This document shows, piece by piece, positions 7,841 to 15,599 of a stretch of DNA of 64,000 nucleotides (the stretch's first letter is position 1; each line of letters starts with the position of its first letter). Location: positions 1-64,000 of the forward strand of contig DASTVZ010000083.1 of NCBI GenBank assembly GCA_035758845.1, written 5' to 3'. Below the pieces are notes generated by a model. The model was not told the origin of the DNA. It ran no database searches and saw only the letters and a list, made by a program, of their open reading frames with translations. The stretch comes from JALZOC01 sp035758845. GTDB lineage: Bacteria > Acidobacteriota > Vicinamibacteria > Vicinamibacterales > 2-12-FULL-66-21. The position numbers were made by a program, and so were the translations under genes.

Positions 7841-9172
7841 ATGGCAACCGACCGCGATCGATCGATTGAATCGTTACTGCGCCGGCGCGAAATTGAGGCG
7901 CCGCAGTCGATGGATCAGTGTGTCGACGCGGAATCACTTGCGGCGTGGACGGAGGGCGGACTCACCGCCGCGGCGCGCGCTGCTGTCGAAAAACACGCGG
8001 CTGGATGCGTGCGGTGCCAGGCGCTTCTCGCATCGATGGCGCGCACTCAGGTCGATGTTGAACCCAAGCCATGGTGGCGCAGCCTCACCGCCAAGTGGCT
8101 CGTGCCGGTTGCCGCGGTCGCAACGGCTCTGGTTGTGTGGATTTCGGTCGGACCAGAGCGCGCTCCCTTGCCGGCTCCTCAGCCTTCATCAGTGGCCGCA
8201 TCCCGATCTGCGAGTCCATCTGAGCCTGCTGCGGTCGCTCCCTCTGCCGCACCGGCCGTTCCGCCAAGCGCGTCGGCTGACGCATTCGCAGACAAGCCTG
8301 CGAGGCAGCTTGCGCAGACCGATCCTGATGCACGAGCACGACAGGAACTCGACAAGTTGGAGCGTCGCCGGCAGGACGACAGTCGCGCCGCTACGGAACA
8401 ACAGAAGCCAGCCGCTGCGGCGGACGCCGTTGCCGGCGGTATCGCCGGCGGGATCGCCGCTTCACCTCGCCCACAAGGTCAGACGGCTGCTGACACCGCC
8501 GCTCGCTCAGCGGCTCCGTCACAAGCACCAGCGTCGCCGGTTCCCGTTCCGGGGCCTCCTTTGAGTGGCCTGCAAGCCCCGGCGGCGGCACCGCCGCCAC
8601 CCTCTGCGGCTGCGACGGCAGCGGAAGCCAAGCGAGCGGCGCCGGCCGGAATCGCCGAAACGGTGACCATTGTGCGAGAAGCCCCGAGCGAACTGGCCGC
8701 CGGCAGGGGCGGGGGTGCCGGTGGCGGCCGCGGGCGCGGTGGCGGTGGAGTCAATGGGATCGAGATCCGATCGCCCGATCCGACTTATCGCTGGCGCATA
8801 CTGCCGGCCACTGGTGTTCAGCGATCGACCGATGGTGGAACGACCTGGGCCTCGGTCGATCCGTTCACGTCAGCGACCCGTGCCAACACCGGAGCGGCAC
8901 CAGCAACTTCAGCGACGCGTGTTGACACCGGAGTGACGGCGGTGCTCATTGCTGGCTCGTCGCCATCCCGGGACGTCTGCTGGCTCGTCGGTCGGGCGGG
9001 GGTCGTCCTGCTCTCCACCAACGGCGCGACGTGGCAGCGTCGCCCGTTTCCCGAAACTGCGGATCTGACGAGTGTTCGTGCCTCGAGCGCGACGAACGCG
9101 GTCGTGATGACTACGGATGGACGCCAGTTTCTGACGATTGATGGGGGCGCGACGTGGAGTGCGGTGAAATGA
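7841..9172 (+). CDS. Anti-sigma factor with zinc motif and Ycf48-like C-terminal domain
   Basis: A 443-residue protein from ATG 7841; an in-frame TTG at 7820 is an alternative. A cytoplasmic N-terminal zf-HC2/ZAS motif has H52, C56 and C59 (HAAGCVRC). One transmembrane helix covers about 86-104. A long low-complexity Pro/Ala/Ser and Gly-rich linker follows (about 105-300). The C-terminus has BNR/Ycf48-type blades (RSTDGGTTWASVD, STNGATWQRRPF, TIDGGATWSAVK). This suggests a membrane anti-sigma factor holding the upstream sigma factor inside and sensing something outside. Pairing is inferred from adjacency and motif. Confidence 0.85.
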   Translation: MATDRDRSIESLLRRREIEAPQSMDQCVDAESLAAWTEGGLTAAARAAVEKHAAGCVRCQALLASMARTQVDVEPKPWWRSLTAKWLVPVAAVATALVVWISVGPERAPLPAPQPSSVAASRSASPSEPAAVAPSAAPAVPPSASADAFADKPARQLAQTDPDARARQELDKLERRRQDDSRAATEQQKPAAAADAVAGGIAGGIAASPRPQGQTAADTAARSAAPSQAPASPVPVPGPPLSGLQAPAAAPPPPSAAATAAEAKRAAPAGIAETVTIVREAPSELAAGRGGGAGGGRGRGGGGVNGIEIRSPDPTYRWRILPATGVQRSTDGGTTWASVDPFTSATRANTGAAPATSATRVDTGVTAVLIAGSSPSRDVCWLVGRAGVVLLSTNGATWQRRPFPETADLTSVRASSATNAVVMTTDGRQFLTIDGGATWSAVK

Positions 9173-9184
9173 GATAGTTTCGAG

Positions 9185-11113
9185 GTGCGCCAGTGGGCTA
9201 TTCCACTCCTCGCCTTCGCCGCGATTACAGCCTGGTGGCTTTTCCCCGTTCTCGCGAATTTTTCAAGCGTCATTCCCGGCTCCGGCGCGGGCGACAACGT
9301 CACGTTCGTCTGGAATGTGTGGTGGATGCGGTACGTCGCTCATCATTCAGGGCCGACGTTCTTCTTCACACCATTTCTTTTTTACCCCCTCGGCGTTGAT
9401 CTGACGTTACACACGCATACCGCACTGCCAGCGCTACTCGGTGCAGCATGGCAGTCACCGATTGCCGGACAGAACGCTCTTATCGCTCTCCACCTCTACC
9501 TGAATTTTCTGTGCAGCTACGCGCTCGCCTGGCGCGTCACGCGCACCGTCGTCGCTTCGCTGGCCTCAGCGGTGATCTTCGGAGCGTCCGCATTTGTCGG
9601 TGCTCACCTGAACGGCCACTTCAATCTGATTGCGGCATGGACGCTGCCCCTGGTGTGCTTGCTGCTACTGGATGCGGTCGACAGGCGCGCGTGGTCTCGC
9701 GGTGTGCTTGTGGGTCTGACGCTCGCGGCGACCGCGTATACCGATTACTACCTGTTCGTGTACGCGGTCATCGTCGTATCACTCTTCGCCGTGTCATCAT
9801 TCATCAGGCTCGGTCCAAAGACCGAGCCCTACACTGCATCTCGTCTGCTCGTTGGGTTGTCATCGCTCCTGCTTCTCGACGCATTGGTGATCGCCGCGAT
9901 CCTCCTGTTCCCGGGAGATCGCCTCGATATCGGCTCCATTCGCATCTCCGTGCGAAGCGTTCGGAATCCGATCACAGTGGGGTGGATTCTGTTCCTGGCA
10001 GCCGCCGCGACTGTTGCACATTCCAGGATCCGCATCGAGAGGAATGCAGCTGCGACAAAGCCAACTCGGAACATGCTGATTGCCGTCACCGCGACAACTC
10101 TTCTCCTTTTGATGCCGCTTCTGATACGCGCGGTTGTCCTGTGGCGCAGCGGGGCGTACGTTTCGCAGGCGTACTTGTGGCGCAGCGCGCCCGCTGGCGT
10201 TGATGTGGCGACCGTCATCCTCGGCAATCCGTTTCACGCCGCGTGGGGCGATTCAGTTCGTTCTCTCTACGATCGCCTTCACGTCGATGCCATTGAATCG
10301 TCCGCATGGATTCCGGTCAGCGCGATGGTGTTCGCCATGGCCGCGATTGTTCTCAGACGCGGGATTCAGAACCGGGCTCCGTGGATGCTGGCAGGAACGG
10401 TGTTCATGATATGGGCCCTCGGACCGTGGCTGATGGTCCTTGGCCATCAGACGCCACTCGTTCTTCCATCGATCCTCCTTCGCTTCGTCCCGATCGTCGC
10501 CAACGCTCGCATCCCGGGACGGGCGATGGTCGTGGTTTCTCTCTCGATCGCGGTGCTTGCGGCGATCGGCTTCCAGCGTCTCCTCAACCGGGGTGGCGCC
10601 GCCCGAATCGCTGCGTGGTGTCTTTTCATGATGCTGGTGATTGAGTGTATTCCCGCTCGACCACCGCTTTACGTCCCCGCCGTGCCTTCGACGTACTTCG
10701 CCATGAACGATCGGTCGAAGAAGGGAGCCGTTTGTGAACTTCCGTTCGGGCTGCGCGATGGGTTCGGCGAGACCGGCTCGCTCGACGAAGATGTGCTCCT
10801 GCACCAAACGATTCACGAGCGGCCGATCGTTGGTGGATTTGTCGCACGGCTTCCGCCCTCGATCGCGCGCGAGTACGCGACGATGCCGATCCTGGGATCG
10901 CTGCTGCAGCTCTCGTCCGGTGCGAAGATATCGGAGACGGACATATCTCGAAGTCCGCGCGAAGCCGCGGCCGTGCTCGCGGCAGCGGGTATCGCCTTCA
11001 TCGTGCTCGACACCCGCCGCGCGTCCCCGGATCTGATTGAGTTTGTGCGATCGAAGATTGAGCTAAGGCGTATCGGCGAGGAGGACGGCCGGGTATTCTA
11101 CGAAGTGGACTGA
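9185..11113 (+). CDS. Polytopic membrane protein, GT-C glycosyltransferase-like
   Basis: A 642-residue protein starting at GTG 9185, 12 bp after the anti-sigma gene. About 11-13 hydrophobic helices fill residues 1-480, with an acidic-residue loop after the first helix (PGSGAGDNVTFVWN) of the sort seen in GT-C enzymes. The C-terminal 160 residues are soluble (AVCELPFGLRDGFGE, AGIAFIVLDTRRASPDLIEF). This architecture matches hypothetical acidobacterial membrane proteins related to YfhO or oligosaccharyltransferase-like enzymes. A role in moving sugars from polyprenyl phosphate is inference. It ends directly against the convergent stop of the next gene, with no spacer. Confidence 0.72.
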   Translation: MRQWAIPLLAFAAITAWWLFPVLANFSSVIPGSGAGDNVTFVWNVWWMRYVAHHSGPTFFFTPFLFYPLGVDLTLHTHTALPALLGAAWQSPIAGQNALIALHLYLNFLCSYALAWRVTRTVVASLASAVIFGASAFVGAHLNGHFNLIAAWTLPLVCLLLLDAVDRRAWSRGVLVGLTLAATAYTDYYLFVYAVIVVSLFAVSSFIRLGPKTEPYTASRLLVGLSSLLLLDALVIAAILLFPGDRLDIGSIRISVRSVRNPITVGWILFLAAAATVAHSRIRIERNAAATKPTRNMLIAVTATTLLLLMPLLIRAVVLWRSGAYVSQAYLWRSAPAGVDVATVILGNPFHAAWGDSVRSLYDRLHVDAIESSAWIPVSAMVFAMAAIVLRRGIQNRAPWMLAGTVFMIWALGPWLMVLGHQTPLVLPSILLRFVPIVANARIPGRAMVVVSLSIAVLAAIGFQRLLNRGGAARIAAWCLFMMLVIECIPARPPLYVPAVPSTYFAMNDRSKKGAVCELPFGLRDGFGETGSLDEDVLLHQTIHERPIVGGFVARLPPSIAREYATMPILGSLLQLSSGAKISETDISRSPREAAAVLAAAGIAFIVLDTRRASPDLIEFVRSKIELRRIGEEDGRVFYEVD

Positions 11114-12151
11114 TTATCTCGTCTTCGCCGTTCCAACATTGCCGCCAACGCCACCGCGCAGGCGGCGGAACAGCTCCCACAACGAGTTGGTGTGTGAGTA
11201 GAGGCGATCCTCCGGCAGGTTTGATGGCGTAATGAACTGACCCGTGGACGTGACGACCCAGCTTTGGAAGATGATCTGTTCCGGCATCGCTTCCCAGGTC
11301 TGAAAAGTCTCGGCGATCAAACCCGTTAATCCGCCCACATCGAACGCGTATAACGCATCCGCCTCGCCGTTGTAGCCGACGATGATGATGCCGAAGGGGA
11401 TGTTGAGGGATCGCGCGAATCCCTGAAGCCGCTTCATGTCGCGCGTGAATTCACCTGGCTGCAGTCGATGCCAATCGACGTCCATGTGCAGGAACGCGGG
11501 CGGCACGCCGCGCGCGCGCATCAACTGCGCCATCGTCTCGATCGCCTCGGCACTCGAGAAAGGATAGGCCTCGATGAGTCCAACTTTCAGCGTCGGGTGA
11601 GCGCGGGCAAGAGCCGACATGTAGATCGCCACCCGATCGGCAGTCGGTTCGAGCGCAGGACCGCCGCACACGCTCGCCCGGCCGGAGACCCACGGTTCGT
11701 CCATCGCCAGGTAGCTGAGTTGACCGCCCGCGTCTTCGATGGCCTTGATGCCATCAAGACTCGATCGGATCGACGCCTCCATGCCGCTCGAGTCTGGTGT
11801 GCACCAGAACTCTTTGACTGATCCCGCCTCCACCGCGGTTTTGATCTTCCACGAAGCCAATTTGCGAAACGCGCCGGCCCTCACGAATGCGTCATAGGTG
11901 TTCGGGCCAACGATGGACGGTGCCGGCGTTTGAGTGTGCTGGACGTAGAACTTGAAAACGGAGGTCACTGACCGCGCCCGCGTCCACCCTTCCGGATTTG
12001 CGAAGAGCTGGAGGTAATCAACGGTGCCGGGTCCCGGCGAAAACCAGATCCGATCGGCTGAAACAGGAAGGCCAGAAACCGCAGGTGCAGGGGCTGCGAC
12101 GATTCCAAGGACTGCGGCGAGTAACGCGGACGCCACCAGTGAGTAACGCAC
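11114..12151 (-). CDS. Secreted TIM-barrel-like protein of unknown function
   Basis: A 345-residue protein with a signal peptide (MRYSLVASALLAAVLGIVAA, cleavage near AVSG). The body alternates strands and helices with barrel-like phrases: LSYLAMDEPWVSG, LKVGLIEAYPFSS, AFLHMDVDWHRLQ, FGIIIVGYNGEAD and QIIFQSWVV. The acidic residues at strand ends (MDEP, LIEAYP, MDVDW) resemble glycoside-hydrolase barrels, but no family can be named with confidence. The length suits a single-domain hydrolase. It is transcribed in the same direction as the VWA genes upstream, after a 35-bp gap. Confidence 0.65.
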   Translation of the reverse strand: MRYSLVASALLAAVLGIVAAPAPAVSGLPVSADRIWFSPGPGTVDYLQLFANPEGWTRARSVTSVFKFYVQHTQTPAPSIVGPNTYDAFVRAGAFRKLASWKIKTAVEAGSVKEFWCTPDSSGMEASIRSSLDGIKAIEDAGGQLSYLAMDEPWVSGRASVCGGPALEPTADRVAIYMSALARAHPTLKVGLIEAYPFSSAEAIETMAQLMRARGVPPAFLHMDVDWHRLQPGEFTRDMKRLQGFARSLNIPFGIIIVGYNGEADALYAFDVGGLTGLIAETFQTWEAMPEQIIFQSWVVTSTGQFITPSNLPEDRLYSHTNSLWELFRRLRGGVGGNVGTAKTR

Positions 12152-12186
12152 GGGACAATCGTACTATCGACCGCTCGAGCTGGAAC

Positions 12187-13113
12187 TCACCTCCATACGT
12201 ATCCGCTTCGCGCCCGCACCTCGGCTCCGTCCTGCTTCACACGAACCTGCAGTGTGTGGGGACCAGTGCGATCGACGTTCTTTGGCGTGAAGTACAAAAC
12301 GTAGCTCGATCGAAAATCCGCAAGGACGCGTCGGAATGTCGAGGCGAGGCTTTCACCGGGGGACGTCGTGACCACGATACCGCCAGTCTCCCGCGCGAGC
12401 TGGTCGTAAAGACGGCCGATCGTGATCGGTGGGCGCCCTGGCGACCGCGCGAACGGCGATGCGATGTGCTCCGGGACAGCGGAAGCCAAAACGATATTGA
12501 CGGTTGGCGTCGTCCGGCGCGCGACGTCGAATAATGTTTCGGGATCGGTGATGCTGCTGCTGTCTTGGCCGTCGCTGAACAGCACGATCAAATGCCGGCG
12601 GCCCTGGAAGGCCGGAGTCGCGAGCGCAACCGCGAGACTATCGAAGATTGCGCTGCTGCCGTGGCCCGACAGCGAAGCGAACGCGGCGTCTGTCGCTGAC
12701 GCCGGTGCCTCGAAATCCGCCAGCCGGCGCACCTGCATGTTGAAGGCGACAAGCTTGAGGCGATCCTTCGGTCCGAGATCGGATTTCAACTGCCGCACCG
12801 ATTGACGGAGTTGGTCGAGCACTGGTCCGGTCACGCTGGCGCTGACATCGAGCACCACGGTGACATCGATGGGAAGCCGCTCGTAACTGATATCGGTGAT
12901 CTCCTGCGAGACACCGTTATCGAGCAGTTCAAAATCGCCGATCTTCAGACCGGTAATCGGCCGCTTCTCGCGGCGGACCGCCGCCTCAACGCTGACCACA
13001 TCCGCACCCGATCGGAACGTCGTCGCAGACGGCTGCTGGGGAGCAGGCGCCGTCGATTGCCCGACCATCAGCGCCGCGCCAATGACCGCGAGAAAGGCAG
13101 CATTCCCGCTCAT
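12187..13113 (-). CDS. VWA-domain protein (acidobacterial VWFA-related)
   Basis: A 308-residue protein whose ATG at 13113 forms an ATGA overlap with the stop of the larger VWA gene. A short signal peptide (MSGNAAFLAVIGAALMVG) precedes TTFRSGADVVSVEAAV and the VWA domain. A complete MIDAS is visible (DVSAS, then ATDAAF and LFSDGQDSS). The C-terminus (SSYVLYFTPKN, TLQVRVKQDGAEVRARSGY) is the usual tail of the acidobacterial VWFA-related family. Such proteins are secreted or periplasmic adhesion-like domains of unknown ligand. Coupling suggests it works with its neighbour. Confidence 0.9.
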   Translation of the reverse strand: MSGNAAFLAVIGAALMVGQSTAPAPQQPSATTFRSGADVVSVEAAVRREKRPITGLKIGDFELLDNGVSQEITDISYERLPIDVTVVLDVSASVTGPVLDQLRQSVRQLKSDLGPKDRLKLVAFNMQVRRLADFEAPASATDAAFASLSGHGSSAIFDSLAVALATPAFQGRRHLIVLFSDGQDSSSITDPETLFDVARRTTPTVNIVLASAVPEHIASPFARSPGRPPITIGRLYDQLARETGGIVVTTSPGESLASTFRRVLADFRSSYVLYFTPKNVDRTGPHTLQVRVKQDGAEVRARSGYVWR

Positions 13114-15362
13114 TGCGCCATCTCCCGCAGTTTCGCAAGGATCGCTGGATACACGCGGTAGTCGCCGAGCCAATACGTCCACCACGGATCGAACTGGTTG
13201 GGCGGAGCTGTTTCGGCCGCTTCGGCCAGGCTGGCAGCTTCCTGACGGTCGCCGCGATTCAGGAGCAACGTCATGAGGGCAACCTGTGCGGATTGAGCAC
13301 CAGGCCAGGTCGCGAGCGCCGTTCGATAGGCCTTCGCCGCTTCGTCGGATTGCCCGCGGGCGCGGAGGACCTGACCGCGCACGAGGTGGGTCAAGTACTG
13401 GACATACGCATCGCTGCTGGGCGCACCGGGTGCGTCGAGGAGCGCGAGTGCTTCATCGAGCTTTCGTGTCCGCAACAGGAACCATGCGCCGCGCATTCGC
13501 GCTTCGGCGGCGGTGTCTGGAAACTTGATCGCCTGCTGGTATCGCTCCACGATCTGAGCTTCTGCGTCGGCGCCGACGGTTCCACGCAGCCATTGCTGTT
13601 CCGACACAAGGGCGTGCGCGAGGTGCAGTCGACCGCTGGCGGGGCATCGCTCCACTGCGCGCGGCACAAACAGCATTGCGGTGTCGGCCATGAACATGCC
13701 TTGAAGGGCGGCGACCTCCGTCCACAGCCAGGCACATTCAAATGGGTCGGCGGCCTCAGGCTGGCGCACGCGGACGCTGTACTCGGCGAGCAACCGGCCG
13801 CCTTCGTCGCGCGCATAGCCATTGGAGCTGCGCAGGGCGGCGATTGAGAGTTCGAGCGCGAATACCGCGGTCCGTCGCGGGGCGTTCGGCCACGGGTTGT
13901 CGGAGGATCGAAAATCCCGTATCAGTCCAGCCAGATCTTGCGTTGCCGCGAGCTGGCGTTGAAAGGTCTCGGCGTCGCGGTCGAACAGGTCCGCGAATGC
14001 CTGCACATTTGCCGGAACCACACGCCGCGGGGGCGCGGCGGGAGATGTGCGCGCGGGCTCGGACGACGCTCCTTCAGACGCGACCTCGGTGGGAGCACCG
14101 TCCCGCTTGGGCACCATCACCCATCGCCGCCCTCGGATGGTGGCGTTCTTTTGCGTTGTCTTGACCTTGATCTGGTGAGTGCGGCCGTCGCGATCTTCTT
14201 CAGCGGGCTCGACGCCAAGCAGGTAATACGCGGAGATCTCGCTGAGCACGCGATCGAAGGCGTACTCGCCTGCTCCGACCTGCACTTTGAACAGTGCGCC
14301 ACCGGCGGCGCCAGAGAACTGATCGAGCCACCGTCCCAGGACGTCGCTGTCGCGCGCGACGCTCTGCAGGTTCTTGTCACCGGTTCGCGTCTCGGCGTTG
14401 AATCGATCGATCGAAGAGGTGTCGAGGTACAGCGTGTACACCGACGTGTTCGAGCGGGCGGCTTCTTTGCCGACTTGCATTCCGAGTTCGCTGATGTCCG
14501 GGCGCCCGCCTGGAATGTCGCTTGCCATCATGCCGGCGCTGATCAGCACGAGCGTCTTGCGCCCGCTGATGACGTTGATCTGTTCGAGCAGCGATCGCAA
14601 CATACCGAGGCCGGCGTTGCCCTGTCCCTCGTAATAGAGCGCCGTCCCGGTAATCTCGAGCATCAGCCGCTGACGACAGACGTCCTCGGGCGGATTGCCG
14701 CATTCCCGTCTGACCACGGATTCCAGGAGCGTCGCCTCGCGAGGTGCCGTCGAACTCGCGGCGGCGGAGAGATCGACGATCTCGGAGGGGCGCAGGTGAA
14801 ATTGGTTCGACGGGACGTCGCGCTGGCCCAGGACAGTGGCCAGCGCGCGTGATACCGCCGCATGGTCCGTGGTCGGATTCAATTTCGGCCCGTACGGATA
14901 CGCAAAGAGACCGATTTCGTCAGTGACCGGCAACTTGTCGATGAAGTCTCGGGCAGTGGCGATGACATGGCGGGACGCGCTCGCATCGAAGCTGAGGCAG
15001 TCGATGGCAATGAACACCACGCGCACCATATTCGGAATCACCGGCGGACCGCTTGATGCCGCCGCGCGTTCCGCAGGTGTCAGCGTGGTCGACCTGCGGC
15101 TCTCGATCAGGTTCGCGGACACGACGCGACGTCGTCGTCCGTTGATCGTGACCTCGAATTTGTCCGGGCCGAGCCCGGTGATCGGAGCCCCTTCGCGATC
15201 GATAACCTGGACGTCGACGGCAATGACATCCAGACCGGACCGGAACGTCGTCGGAGGTTTCTGCGCCGCGCCTTGGGGGCTCTGAGTCTGGGCAGGTGCT
15301 TCAGCTGAGAGCGCCGCGATGGCCGACACCATCGCGACGAGCGTCGTTAATCGGTTGTTCAT
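13110..15362 (-). CDS. VWFA-related domain protein with C-terminal TPR-like helices
   Basis: A 750-residue protein with signal peptide (MNNRLTTLVAMVSAIAALSA). Residues about 37-390 match the VWFA-related pattern: TTFRSGLDVIAVDVQVIDRE, ITGLGPDKFEVTINGRRRRV, VVFIAIDCLSFDASASR and ISAYYLLGVEPAEEDRDGR. The canonical DxSxS is replaced by IDCLSF, so metal binding may be lost or altered. Residues about 440-750 are helical and TPR-like, with repeated phrases such as ARMRGAWFLLRTRKLDEALA and QSDEAAKAYRTALATWPGAQ. It probably assembles protein complexes at the cell envelope. It is coupled to the smaller VWA gene. Confidence 0.9.
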   Translation of the reverse strand: MNNRLTTLVAMVSAIAALSAEAPAQTQSPQGAAQKPPTTFRSGLDVIAVDVQVIDREGAPITGLGPDKFEVTINGRRRRVVSANLIESRRSTTLTPAERAAASSGPPVIPNMVRVVFIAIDCLSFDASASRHVIATARDFIDKLPVTDEIGLFAYPYGPKLNPTTDHAAVSRALATVLGQRDVPSNQFHLRPSEIVDLSAAASSTAPREATLLESVVRRECGNPPEDVCRQRLMLEITGTALYYEGQGNAGLGMLRSLLEQINVISGRKTLVLISAGMMASDIPGGRPDISELGMQVGKEAARSNTSVYTLYLDTSSIDRFNAETRTGDKNLQSVARDSDVLGRWLDQFSGAAGGALFKVQVGAGEYAFDRVLSEISAYYLLGVEPAEEDRDGRTHQIKVKTTQKNATIRGRRWVMVPKRDGAPTEVASEGASSEPARTSPAAPPRRVVPANVQAFADLFDRDAETFQRQLAATQDLAGLIRDFRSSDNPWPNAPRRTAVFALELSIAALRSSNGYARDEGGRLLAEYSVRVRQPEAADPFECAWLWTEVAALQGMFMADTAMLFVPRAVERCPASGRLHLAHALVSEQQWLRGTVGADAEAQIVERYQQAIKFPDTAAEARMRGAWFLLRTRKLDEALALLDAPGAPSSDAYVQYLTHLVRGQVLRARGQSDEAAKAYRTALATWPGAQSAQVALMTLLLNRGDRQEAASLAEAAETAPPNQFDPWWTYWLGDYRVYPAILAKLREMAQ

Positions 15363-15398
15363 TCGGTGTCGTTCGCAATTCTGAATCGCCGGTCGTTT

Positions 15399-15544
15399 GT
15401 CCCCTGCCCCCGGGACACCCGCTCGCCGCGCCGTTCAATGCTACGATTATCGACCCCTGGTCTGCCGCTGCCGGGTCAGGGGGAAGATAACATGAGGTTC
15501 GGTGGACGTCACACTTTTGCCTCATGTCACGGGGGCAGGGGCAG
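15399..15544. repeat. Inverted repeat in the VWA / MFS divergent spacer
   Basis: tgtcccctgcccccgggaca (15399-15418) recurs inverted as tgtcacgggggcaggggca (15526-15544), around a stretch that holds cctggtctg and gtcaggggg. The pair fills most of the 237-bp spacer between divergent genes. It may be an REP-like mobile remnant or a cruciform at the promoter region. Confidence 0.55.
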
Positions 15545-15599
15545 TCACCCTGCGTGATACCATCCGCGAGTATTTCCTGGCTCTGAGAGGTTGATCTGA

